DNA from: Candidatus Saccharimonadota bacterium
GTDB lineage: Bacteria; Patescibacteriota; Saccharimonadia; Saccharimonadales; UBA4665
Assembly: GCA_027365775.1 (NCBI GenBank)
Contig: DAHXLX010000001.1
Location: 1-64,000 of the forward strand
DNA: 64,000 nucleotides
Reading direction: 5' to 3'
Below the pieces are notes generated by a model that saw only the letters and a program-made list of their open reading frames with translations, was not told the origin of the DNA and did not search any database. Each line of letters starts with the position of its first letter. Within the stretch, counting starts at the first letter, position 1. The translations under genes were made by a program, and so were the position numbers. Positions 21,820 to 30,137 of this stretch are shown piece after piece.

Positions 21820-21855
21820 GGAACCATTATGCTTCTATGTTAGATATTTTTGTAT

Positions 21856-22023
21856 CTATATTTTAGTTATTTTGGAACCCTTTGACTGAACAGCTTCAGT
21901 CGCAACAACATTCAGAAGAACAACTATCTGCTCAACCTCACTATCGCTAAAAGTTCTGTAGGATTTACCAAGAAGTTTTCTAGCTTCTTTCACGCTAATA
22001 ACAGGAGTGGGAGTCATTATCAT
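21856..22023 (-). CDS. 55-aa integrase-associated small protein
   Basis: Manual translation MIMTPTPVISVKEARKLLGKSYRTFSDSEVEQIVVLLNVVATEAVQSKGSKITKI*, immediately upstream of the integrase. Confidence 0.5.
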   Translation of the reverse strand: MIMTPTPVISVKEARKLLGKSYRTFSDSEVEQIVVLLNVVATEAVQSKGSKITKI

Positions 22024-22129
22024 AAGACCCTAACTAACCGACTTAACCCTTTGCGACACAGTAGAACGACACTGTCATTAACAGAGGAGTTTGTAATAAG
22101 TTCAGTTAGGTCGGGTTATCGCTCCCGTC

Positions 22130-22300
22130 TGCTTGGTATGATGAAAACATACCCATGCAGTGCAACAACACACCTTGTGAAGCCCTCAAGAGGCTTTAGA
22201 GAGCCGTAAGTGCAACAGCTAACCCTAGACAGAGACTACGGCATACTATCTTGGTTAGAGTGTTAGTAGGCAGTAGTAGAGATATAGTTAGTGAGCTTGA
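22130..22300 (+). ncRNA. Candidate structured RNA with group I intron-like P7 motifs
   Basis: Hairpins GGTATG/CATACC and AAGCC/GGCTT, GCCGTA...TACGGC pairing, AGACAGAGACTA followed about 45 nt later by AGAGATATAGTT, resembling R and S conserved elements of group I introns; no good ORF. Confidence 0.35.
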
Positions 22301-22405
22301 CTCATCTATTAACCACTAGCATATCAAAAGACATGGAGGCTATCAATAAAATATTGTTGTATTATAATCATACTTGTTGTTTAGCTTCCGCTGGATAGTG
22401 TATTC

Positions 22406-23433
22406 TCTACCCAACCTCCTGGACACTTTTGAGTGCGGTTTTTAATGCTTGTGCTGACGTGTGGTTAGCCAGCTTTTCTTCCAAATATTGGCCAGGGGTT
22501 TTGCCCCCTAGGCTCATGTGTGGTCTGTCATAGTTATACTCCTTTTCCCATGACTTTAATAACTTCATGTAGTGTTGAATGGATACAAGGCGGTTAATGC
22601 TGTAGAATTCCTCGCCGTCGGTTCTATGGTTACGCTCGACCTTACCGTTATCCTCGGGATGCCTAACCTTGGTATGGCGATGCTCAATACCTAAGTCTTC
22701 CAGATGCCAGCTGAATCCTTCAGAGAACTCGCTGCCGTTGTCGGTCTGTATCTGCTGGATGGCAAATGGCAGAGCCTGCTTGACTTGGTTTACAAAGTCG
22801 GTGGAGCTCTTGACGCTGTTATGGTCGTAGATCCTCAATACCCGGTAGCGCGTACAGTCGTCAATAGCCGTAAACTGGTAGTAGCGCTTACCGGCAAAGC
22901 GAGACTTGTCAATGAACTTTACATCGATCTGTACCCGTTCGCCCGGGTAAGATTTAGCATAGCGTTGCGGTTAGCGCTCCATTTCTTCTTGTATCTCAGT
23001 CTGTTTAAGCCGTACTCCTTGTACAGCCGCCAGATGGTGTTCTTGGATACATACCAGTTGTATTTCTGCCGTAGATACCAGCACATACGATCAGGCCCAT
23101 ACTTACGTTTGAGTCGCAGTTCGATGATGGTGTCACAGATATCTTTTGGCAACCAACGTTGGATCTTATGTGGCCTAGAGGACTTACTCTTTAGGCCTTC
23201 AAGGCCTAAGCTAAGATAGCGATGATACCAAGTGTAGAAGGTTTGCCGGCTAATCCCAAAGTAGCGGCATGTGGGTGAAACCTTGTGCGTGACTTGTTCG
23301 TAATGCTGTATCCAGCGAAGCGGTAACCGAGCTCGTGAATCTAAATTAATTGTTTGTTACATATACTCCTCTTTATTACTTAGACCATATTATTTTACTT
23401 GGTCAAAGTGTAAAGAAGGTGGTGGGAGAATAG
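22406..23433 (-). mobile_element. IS481-type insertion sequence, copy 1 (frameshifted transposase)
   Basis: HTH part (PKDICDTIIELRLKRKYGPDRM) and DDE part (VQIDVKF...TDNGSEF...NGKVERNHRTDGEEF) in different frames; ends match copy at 35.9-36.9 kb. Confidence 0.85.
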
Positions 23434-23526
23434 ACTTACCTTTAATTCTTTGGCAATCTTAGCATAGCTAACGTTTTCAACTCGTAGCTCTATGAACTTC
23501 TGAAATTGCTTAAACTCTGTTGCCAC
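23434..23526 (-). pseudogene. 5' fragment of HTH-type gene interrupted by IS copy 1
   Basis: From GTG at 23526: MATEFKQFQKFIELRVENVSYAKIAKELK..., cut off at the IS end. Confidence 0.5.
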
Positions 23527-23564
23527 TTGTAAGATATCCTCGTTTATATTATAATAGTAACAAT

Positions 23565-24536
23565 ATGTCTATACCAGATACTGCTGTGGGTCGCTTTTGT
23601 GCCTATTCGGCTGAGTTAATAGCCGATAGAAACCAATATCAAGATACTTTATTAAGTGTCTCTGAAGATGTTGCAACCCAAAGCTACCTATTAGGACAGT
23701 CCAAGACCCGTATAGCAGCTATGGGGCTACTAGTAAAACAGGTTTACGATATGGCTCATATTGAAGACCCTGACTACGGTGAAGGCAGAGAAAATGCTGC
23801 AAGTTTAGGTGGTTTAGCACTTCTGCTCACCGATATTGTTGATGACCAAGTTGATATTCCTGATATGCCACTTGAAGAAAAGTTCCGATACTTAGACCAA
23901 GGTATGAGTAGCCTTTTATATGGTGAAGCTGCCCCACCAGAAACAGCCTACGCAGCAAACGGTGATGTACAGGCTATGAGAGCTTCTTTTGACCTTGCAA
24001 CTTACTTACATCAAAGACTATCAAGTTTAGGTGGTATAGATTCGTTGAGCGCTGCTATAGAGCCATTAGTAGACGACATTAAAGAACAATTTACTAGCAG
24101 AGACCTAGCAAGGCAACTGACCCTAACAAGAGCAATCGGTGCAAACTGTGGTGTTATTGCAGCAGTAGTAACCGAGTCAGTTGACAACGCTAAATATCCT
24201 AGTCTTGTTGAGGCAGCTAGAGGCATTGGGGGTTATGCCCAGTGTCTTGATAATGCCTATGAGATTAAAAAAGATATTGCAGAAGGTTCAGTTTCTTATG
24301 CAACTCTAATACTAGACCAACAAGGTAATACTGCTAAGAATCGTAGAGCTGCTAGAAATGTATTAACTAAAGAGGCTCAACTATCATACGAAGAAGGTGG
24401 AGTATCATTAACTCATAGTCAATCAGTTATTTATAGTGCTGCTAAAAGGTTGATTGAAGTGAAGTATAAAATATATTGTCGCTTAACAGACTATCAACCG
24501 AGACTTAGTTTACCTGCAATAGTTGGTTTAGAATGA
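23565..24536 (+). CDS. Class I isoprenoid/terpene synthase-like protein
   Basis: Helical protein with LLTDIVDDQVD (DDxxD-like) and GGYAQCLDNAYEIKKDIAEGS (second Asp-rich-like motif); start at MSIPDTAVGRF. Confidence 0.55.
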   Translation: MSIPDTAVGRFCAYSAELIADRNQYQDTLLSVSEDVATQSYLLGQSKTRIAAMGLLVKQVYDMAHIEDPDYGEGRENAASLGGLALLLTDIVDDQVDIPDMPLEEKFRYLDQGMSSLLYGEAAPPETAYAANGDVQAMRASFDLATYLHQRLSSLGGIDSLSAAIEPLVDDIKEQFTSRDLARQLTLTRAIGANCGVIAAVVTESVDNAKYPSLVEAARGIGGYAQCLDNAYEIKKDIAEGSVSYATLILDQQGNTAKNRRAARNVLTKEAQLSYEEGGVSLTHSQSVIYSAAKRLIEVKYKIYCRLTDYQPRLSLPAIVGLE

Positions 24537-24543
24537 GCCACTA

Positions 24544-25179
24544 ATGCCACAAGTACAAACTAACGAGTGGGTTCATAGTGGCTTACGCCGTAAACGAGAT
24601 GTGCTTCTTGCTGCTTCAGTACTTCCATTAGCAGCCCCACTAGGTTCTACGGGGCTTTTATTAAGTCGCCTGGTTGATGGACCTAACCCACTATTTGGTC
24701 AAGAGCGTGTAGGTAAGCATGGCGAATTATTCACAATCCATAAAATTAGAACAATGCCGAACTGCTCAGAAGACACCCCTAGCGTAGGAGCTTTAGACAA
24801 TAGAGCAAGCAAGCTAGGTAGGTTACTACGACTTGCTGCCATTGATGAAATACCCCAAATCTATAATATATTTTCTGGCGACCTTTCTTTAATCGGTCCA
24901 CGAGCATTGATAGAAGATGAAATCAAAGATATGCAAAAGGTACTAGAGCCAGAGTTGTTTAACCCTTGGTATGACGTTTATACGACAGCAGGACCAGGCT
25001 GTATATCTAGTTTTGGACACGATTCACACGCTTCAGAACGTGAGCTTGTAGCGTCCTATCGTAGGAGAGCTGAATCAGATATTGTGGACTATCAAAATGC
25101 TAGTCCCCTAAATGATATGAGGCTTTTAATGAGAGTAGGACAAACTGCTGCTAAAGTGGCTATGGGAGCTACTGGATAA
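24544..25179 (+). CDS. Monotopic polyprenyl-phosphate sugar phosphotransferase (bacterial sugar transferase family)
   Basis: RRKRDVLLAASVLPLAAPL...DGPNPLFGQERVGKHGELFTIHKIRTM...AAIDEIPQIYNIFSGDLSLIGPRAL. Confidence 0.85.
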   Translation: MPQVQTNEWVHSGLRRKRDVLLAASVLPLAAPLGSTGLLLSRLVDGPNPLFGQERVGKHGELFTIHKIRTMPNCSEDTPSVGALDNRASKLGRLLRLAAIDEIPQIYNIFSGDLSLIGPRALIEDEIKDMQKVLEPELFNPWYDVYTTAGPGCISSFGHDSHASERELVASYRRRAESDIVDYQNASPLNDMRLLMRVGQTAAKVAMGATG

Positions 25180-25523
25180 TTGCTCTTGGTACGGCTATCC
25201 TACTAAGATAACTCATTTTATATCTTAATTGGCGTAGGCATTTCTAGCTTTAATTACATAATAATATTATTTAGAAGTTATATGATTATTAGTGTTTGAA
25301 CTTAATATAATTTAATTATCATACATGATGTAAATAGTGAATTTGGGGTCTTTAGCTAGACTTCTAAAGTTCAACCTTCTCCTTCTCCTACACTAGCTGG
25401 GTTTAAGAACACCCGCTTAGACTGCAACAGAGGTTTCTTCTCTCACCCGTTTAACTATCTTCCACATGGTTATCAGTTCTCGTTTAATTTGGTTCCAGCT
25501 CGTTCCCAACACGCCTACCAGTT

Positions 25524-25680
25524 TTAGTATTTTTCAAGGGATATAACGGTTATTGCTTGTGTTTTGCCTTGATGCTTGGGATTATTTGTAATAAGTTTAG
25601 CTTCTTGGTGTTTAGCTAAATCAATAAAACAAGTGTCATATTATGTAATACCTAGATCTTTGGCTACCCTGAATGTTTAC
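25524..25680 (-). pseudogene. PIN-domain (VapC-like) toxin relic
   Basis: Manual translation ...TFRVAKDLGIT*YDTCFIDLAKHQEAKLITNNPKHQGKTQAITVISLEKY*: PIN C-terminal pattern with internal stop. Confidence 0.5.
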
Positions 25681-25739
25681 TTAGATAGTTTTTCAGATAA
25701 ATATACGAACTCTATTAGCATTAAGTTCAGAAACATATT

Positions 25740-25775
25740 GAACTCTGACTAACTAAAGTCAGGAGTTCTTTTTAA
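25740..25775 (+). terminator. Rho-independent terminator
   Basis: GAACTCTGACT-AACTAA-AGTCAGGAGTTC followed by TTTTTAATAAG. Confidence 0.65.
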
Positions 25776-26160
25776 TAAGTCATGAAGGGGTAAGTTGGGT
25801 ACTATCAACATCTAGTGTGTAATTTACCTTGCTGGGTAGTTAGTGTTCAGATATGTGAAGTATACCTTCATGGTACTCCTTGCTGACTCAAAATTGTTAA
25901 AGCTATGGTGTTAACTTTGGTTTTGTCTCCCGACTTCTCTGAATTCTCTTTCTAGGAAATTAGTGAAACCCCAAGCTTTAACTACCAACTGATGGAGTGG
26001 ATATTGTAGCATAACGTATAAATTCTTCATCACACCCTGAAACTTAAACGCCCTATGCGAGCTTTATTGGGCTCGCTAAATTACCGCTAACAGAGTCCAA
26101 TATGTTATAAACCACTACAGGGTGTTGTAAGAGCAGTACATCTAGCCTAGAATAACCCCT

Positions 26161-27450
26161 ATGAAGCCTGGTGAAAAACAAAACCCAACAGCTGAACCAA
26201 ACCCAAATATCGTAACAGGAAAACAAGAGGCTCCTACACCATCCACAACACAACCCACAGTTAATACGCCTACACCAACCGATAAATCCCACAAAAGGGG
26301 CGCAATAATCGCTGTGGTAATTTTAGTTTTGATATTAGTAGCAAGTGGTGCTTTCGCCCTTTATCGCCATAACCACAAGGCTAAATCAGTTGTAGCTTCA
26401 TCTACTGCCAAAACATTAATTACAAGCCCCACAAGTCCAGCTACAAGTAATGCTGTTAATATAGATTACATTACTATCCCAACGGGCGTTAACGAAAGCC
26501 AGAACTACCCAATGGACTCAGCTCAAACGGCTTTAGGCCATTACGTTTATATTGACACTAGTGGCTCACTAAATAAGTCTACTACCGAATTAGGCGGTAA
26601 ACTAATCTATGATGGTCAAACTGTATACAGCGGAAGTGATTTAGCTACGGGTGGTGATAGCTATGTTATAAGCCAAAATGGACTTCACTACGCCTACATG
26701 AAGTACGACAATAGTACGGCTAACATTTACGTTGACAATAAGCTGGTACAGTCAGTGCCGAATCAATCACCTTCATATGCCGTAAGCCTGTACGCTGTTT
26801 CTAATAACGGTCAGGAATATGCGTATGGTTACTCGCCAGGCTTTCAAGACACTGCTATATATAAAGATGGCTCAGTCTTATATAAAAATACCAGCTCCAT
26901 ATTTTCAGCAGCTTTCAGTGATAACCTTTCACACTACGTTGCAATCGTCCAAATACCAACTGGCCCTAATGGTAATGTTACAGAAGACATTATTAAAGAT
27001 GGCGCTAACGTGGGTGCCGGAGATCAGGCTTTCATTAGTCCAAACGGTTCACATTATATTGCACTCGGTAATGGAACAAATACTTCTACCGCTGTTGTGG
27101 TTGACGGTAAGACCGTCGGGACAGCTGGCGTTACTAGCGGAGTAGGCAACTCTACGATAGTCAATGATAATGGCAGCTATGCTTTTACTGACTTTACTAA
27201 CCACTTAGTCAATATCAACGGTACGGTCCACGCTATACCCACCACACTGCCAGACAATTGTGGGCAGGGCTGTGTTAATTTATTTGCTGTTAACCAGACT
27301 GATACTCACTACATTGTAGGTGACTATAAGCCTGTAGGTGGCAATGGAGCTGTCTGGTACATGGACGGTAAAAGCATAAAGCTAAATGGCGATATTGAAG
27401 GTCTAGAGTTTAACGGCAACACTCTGTATGTTTACAAATGGTCAAACTAG
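26161..27450 (+). CDS. Single-TM anchored extracellular beta-propeller-like protein
   Basis: Pro/Thr-rich N-terminus, TM (GAIIAVVILVLILVASGAFALY), repeated S-x-N-G-x-x-Y-A-Y blade-like segments. Confidence 0.6.
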   Translation: MKPGEKQNPTAEPNPNIVTGKQEAPTPSTTQPTVNTPTPTDKSHKRGAIIAVVILVLILVASGAFALYRHNHKAKSVVASSTAKTLITSPTSPATSNAVNIDYITIPTGVNESQNYPMDSAQTALGHYVYIDTSGSLNKSTTELGGKLIYDGQTVYSGSDLATGGDSYVISQNGLHYAYMKYDNSTANIYVDNKLVQSVPNQSPSYAVSLYAVSNNGQEYAYGYSPGFQDTAIYKDGSVLYKNTSSIFSAAFSDNLSHYVAIVQIPTGPNGNVTEDIIKDGANVGAGDQAFISPNGSHYIALGNGTNTSTAVVVDGKTVGTAGVTSGVGNSTIVNDNGSYAFTDFTNHLVNINGTVHAIPTTLPDNCGQGCVNLFAVNQTDTHYIVGDYKPVGGNGAVWYMDGKSIKLNGDIEGLEFNGNTLYVYKWSN

Positions 27451-27696
27451 TCCTTAGTCATATAACTGGCCATGCGTAGCCCTATGTCAAAAATAGCTTC
27501 ATTATCCTGTTGCAACCATAAATCTCGTACATCACCAGTAATATAAATTCTACGATAGTCTTTATATTTGCCTTTAGGGGCATGATTACGCGGTATAGGG
27601 TCTAGGGGGTTCTTAGTGAGTAGCCTTATGTCAGCCAGGCGATCTTTATGTTTTAGGCAGTCCTGTAAACTAAAGCAGCCGTGATTAATCTTTATC
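27447..27696 (-). pseudogene. RelE/YafQ-like toxin relic without start codon
   Basis: Manual translation INHGCFSLQDCLKHKDRLADIRLLTKNPLDPIPRNHAPKGKYKDYRRIYITGDVRDLWLQQDNEAIFDIGLRMASYMTKD*; preceded in frame by a stop with no usual start. Confidence 0.5.
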
Positions 27697-28381
27697 GAAC
27701 ATCACGATATGAATGACCAATGCCCAGTTTGTCCAAACTGGCTTCGATTAAACTGTCAAACTGTCTTATAATCTGTTCGTCAGCTACTTTCCAGTCAAGT
27801 TCGAGATAGTCGGTAATTGGCGGATCACGTCGATGGTTGTTATCGTCTAATGCATGGCTAAAGTAACGGATAATTTCCGCCCCTCTATCTCGATGAATAA
27901 AACCAAACTGTGCGCTATGTTTAGCCACTAGCGGATTTGACAAACTATCGTCTATACAGAGTGAGGTGACGTCAAATGACTCGGCGGTTTCGATGCTTGA
28001 AAACAACTTGTCCGGTTCATCTGGCTGAATCAGATGGAACACTGCCGTGCGACCGATATTGTGCCAATTTCTTTTGAATTTGGCGTCGGCTTCGATCACG
28101 AAATAACTGCCGAAGCTCTTGCTAAGATAATCTGACCAGATTGAAATCCGCCATTTGTCAAAAGCGCTTTTATCGGTACCGCCCATATACGAGTCAACAC
28201 CCAAAGTATGCCAGCCGAAGTCATTTAATGTCGTTTCGGCGTACCCGAGCATTCTTCTTTGAACTTGCTTCAGTGGCAGTGCGACGTCCTTGATAGTCTC
28301 AATCATAGTTAACGTAATAATACTGCGCATTACAGGATTAACAAAGACCCGTTCGCAACTGATCATATTATTAATATTCAC
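27692..28381 (-). CDS. Hypothetical protein
   Basis: 229 aa ORF in operon-like array; start may be internal (MIETIKDV...). Confidence 0.55.
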   Translation of the reverse strand: MNINNMISCERVFVNPVMRSIITLTMIETIKDVALPLKQVQRRMLGYAETTLNDFGWHTLGVDSYMGGTDKSAFDKWRISIWSDYLSKSFGSYFVIEADAKFKRNWHNIGRTAVFHLIQPDEPDKLFSSIETAESFDVTSLCIDDSLSNPLVAKHSAQFGFIHRDRGAEIIRYFSHALDDNNHRRDPPITDYLELDWKVADEQIIRQFDSLIEASLDKLGIGHSYRDVR

Positions 28382-28485
28382 TATGGTTATGCTCGAACCG
28401 GAATTAAAGAATAAGCCGGCGATAAACAGTAAAGCCTATCATAACCAGAAGGGTGAACGGCATTTTGACAAATCAAAAAGTTTGT

Positions 28486-28980
28486 CTAATGTGCCCTATC
28501 TGTCAGTGTTTTTAGTTTTTTTGCAATCATCAGCATGTCCGCCGATGCATTATTTTCATTCAAATCCTCTAGCTTAACCCAGCGGGCATCGGTAATCTCC
28601 AAGCCACGAATGACAAAATGATCAATCTGGGCAGTGGTTACAAAGACCGAATAATAAAAGTTATAGCCATGCGTTTGCCATTTACCGTTTAGAAGGAGCC
28701 GTAAATCATTTTTGGTCAAGCGCAGATTAAGCTCTTCTTCTACTTCTCTAAGTACCGCAGCTTCAGCCGACTCCAGCTTGCTTAAGCCGCCACCCGGTAA
28801 CGCCCACTTGCCATCACTAAGCCAGTTCTTAAGCAGTAATACATCCTTGTCTTTAAGCACTACCAAATAGGCACGTTTTGTCCGTCGAAAATAAATGCGC
28901 AACAGTGGCCTTGTCACGAAGTCAAGCAGCCTGCCGACAAACCCATAAGCAACATGCAATTTATTGCGGATTGGTTTCAC
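28486..28980 (-). CDS. NUDIX hydrolase
   Basis: Intact Nudix box GGGLSKLESAEAAVLREVEEELNL. Confidence 0.9.
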   Translation of the reverse strand: MKPIRNKLHVAYGFVGRLLDFVTRPLLRIYFRRTKRAYLVVLKDKDVLLLKNWLSDGKWALPGGGLSKLESAEAAVLREVEEELNLRLTKNDLRLLLNGKWQTHGYNFYYSVFVTTAQIDHFVIRGLEITDARWVKLEDLNENNASADMLMIAKKLKTLTDRAH

Positions 28981-28993
28981 CTAGTTAAGTATA

Positions 28994-29425
28994 CTAATCA
29001 GTGAAACTGGTATTGACCAATATAACGGCAGCATCCTGATCTTTAAGATATCTAAGCAATACAATGTAGCCTTCTTTTATTTGACTGGCTGTAGCCGGAC
29101 TCCCATCAAGACTGATCAGAGTTTTTGGCGTAATCTTAAATTGTTGGTCGGTGCCTGTACGTTCGTTATCTACGGTTATTGAGCTGCTGCTAATGTAAAC
29201 TACCATGCCTATGGCAAAGTGCCTATTGACCGTCGAATCCTGTGTTGCTCTGGAAAATTTAACCTTGGTATGCTCAAATATCGTGCCCGCATAAAAGCTG
29301 GCGGCAATCAGCACTATCAGCAATACACCCATTAACAGGGTGCTGATCTTAACACTGACACTACGTGTCAGGCGCGAAGAGCTGACCGATACCGGCACCG
29401 GTTTATCATTCTTAATTGCAGACAT
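28994..29425 (-). CDS. Single-TM exported protein, unknown
   Basis: 143 aa; N-terminal TM, beta-rich domain. Confidence 0.6.
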   Translation of the reverse strand: MSAIKNDKPVPVSVSSSRLTRSVSVKISTLLMGVLLIVLIAASFYAGTIFEHTKVKFSRATQDSTVNRHFAIGMVVYISSSSITVDNERTGTDQQFKITPKTLISLDGSPATASQIKEGYIVLLRYLKDQDAAVILVNTSFTD

Positions 29426-29465
29426 TGTTTAACTCCACATTATAACTTCTAACACAGTTCAAAGC

Positions 29466-30137
29466 TCATTTATCAGTAATTCTACCATCCACCAGCTTGA
29501 ATGACCGGTCGGTCTTGCCAGCGATTTCCAAGTCATGAGTGACAGTTATGATAGTTGTCTTTTCCTTTTTTGACAGGTCATGCAACAGCCTAAAGATCAG
29601 CCTGCCGGTTTCGCTGTCAAGATTTCCGGTTGGCTCATCAGCGAGAATGTATTTCGGTTTGTTTGCTAAAGCCCGGGCAATCGCAACCCGTTGCTGCTGA
29701 CCACCGCTTAGCCGTCCAGGTTTGCGTTTTGCCTGATCATCACTTAAGCCGACTTCTTCCAGCAATAATTTTGCCCGTTTTAGCCTGTCTGATTTTGGTA
29801 GACCGATAAATTCCATCGGCAGCATGACATTCTCAATCGCATTTAGATTAGGCACGAGATTATAGTTTTGGAACACGAAACCAATCGTTCTAGCCCGGTA
29901 GTCGTTAAGCTGGACATCGTTGATTGCAGTTATGTCTTGTCCGTCAACAATTATTTTGCCGGAAGACGGACGGTCCAGCGCACCGAGCAGACTGAGCAAT
30001 GAGGTCTTACCGCTACCGCTCTTACCGATTATAGATACGAACTGGCCGTCAGGTACGGTCATGCTCACCCCGTCAACGGCGGTCACGATTGTGTCGCCGG
30101 ATTTAAATTGCCGTTTCAAGTTCACTACTTTCAGCAT
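29466..30137 (-). CDS. ABC transporter ATP-binding protein (MacB/LolD type)
   Basis: [50 protein letters not shown]. Confidence 0.95.
   Translation of the reverse strand: MLKVVNLKRQFKSGDTIVTAVDGVSMTVPDGQFVSIIGKSGSGKTSLLSLLGALDRPSSGKIIVDGQDITAINDVQLNDYRARTIGFVFQNYNLVPNLNAIENVMLPMEFIGLPKSDRLKRAKLLLEEVGLSDDQAKRKPGRLSGGQQQRVAIARALANKPKYILADEPTGNLDSETGRLIFRLLHDLSKKEKTTIITVTHDLEIAGKTDRSFKLVDGRITDK

Noticed and set aside
25440-25526. Minus-strand frame LVGVLGTSWNQIKRELITMWKIVKRVREETSVAV
   Set aside because: Short, ends in a stop, no family recognised; not called separately from the decayed gap.
20320-27700. Second copy of the tRNA-Met 3' end as an att repeat for island A
   Set aside because: Looked for GTTCAAGTCCACTCGCCGCTACCA-like sequence near the right edge and did not see one; serine integrases may leave only a very short core.
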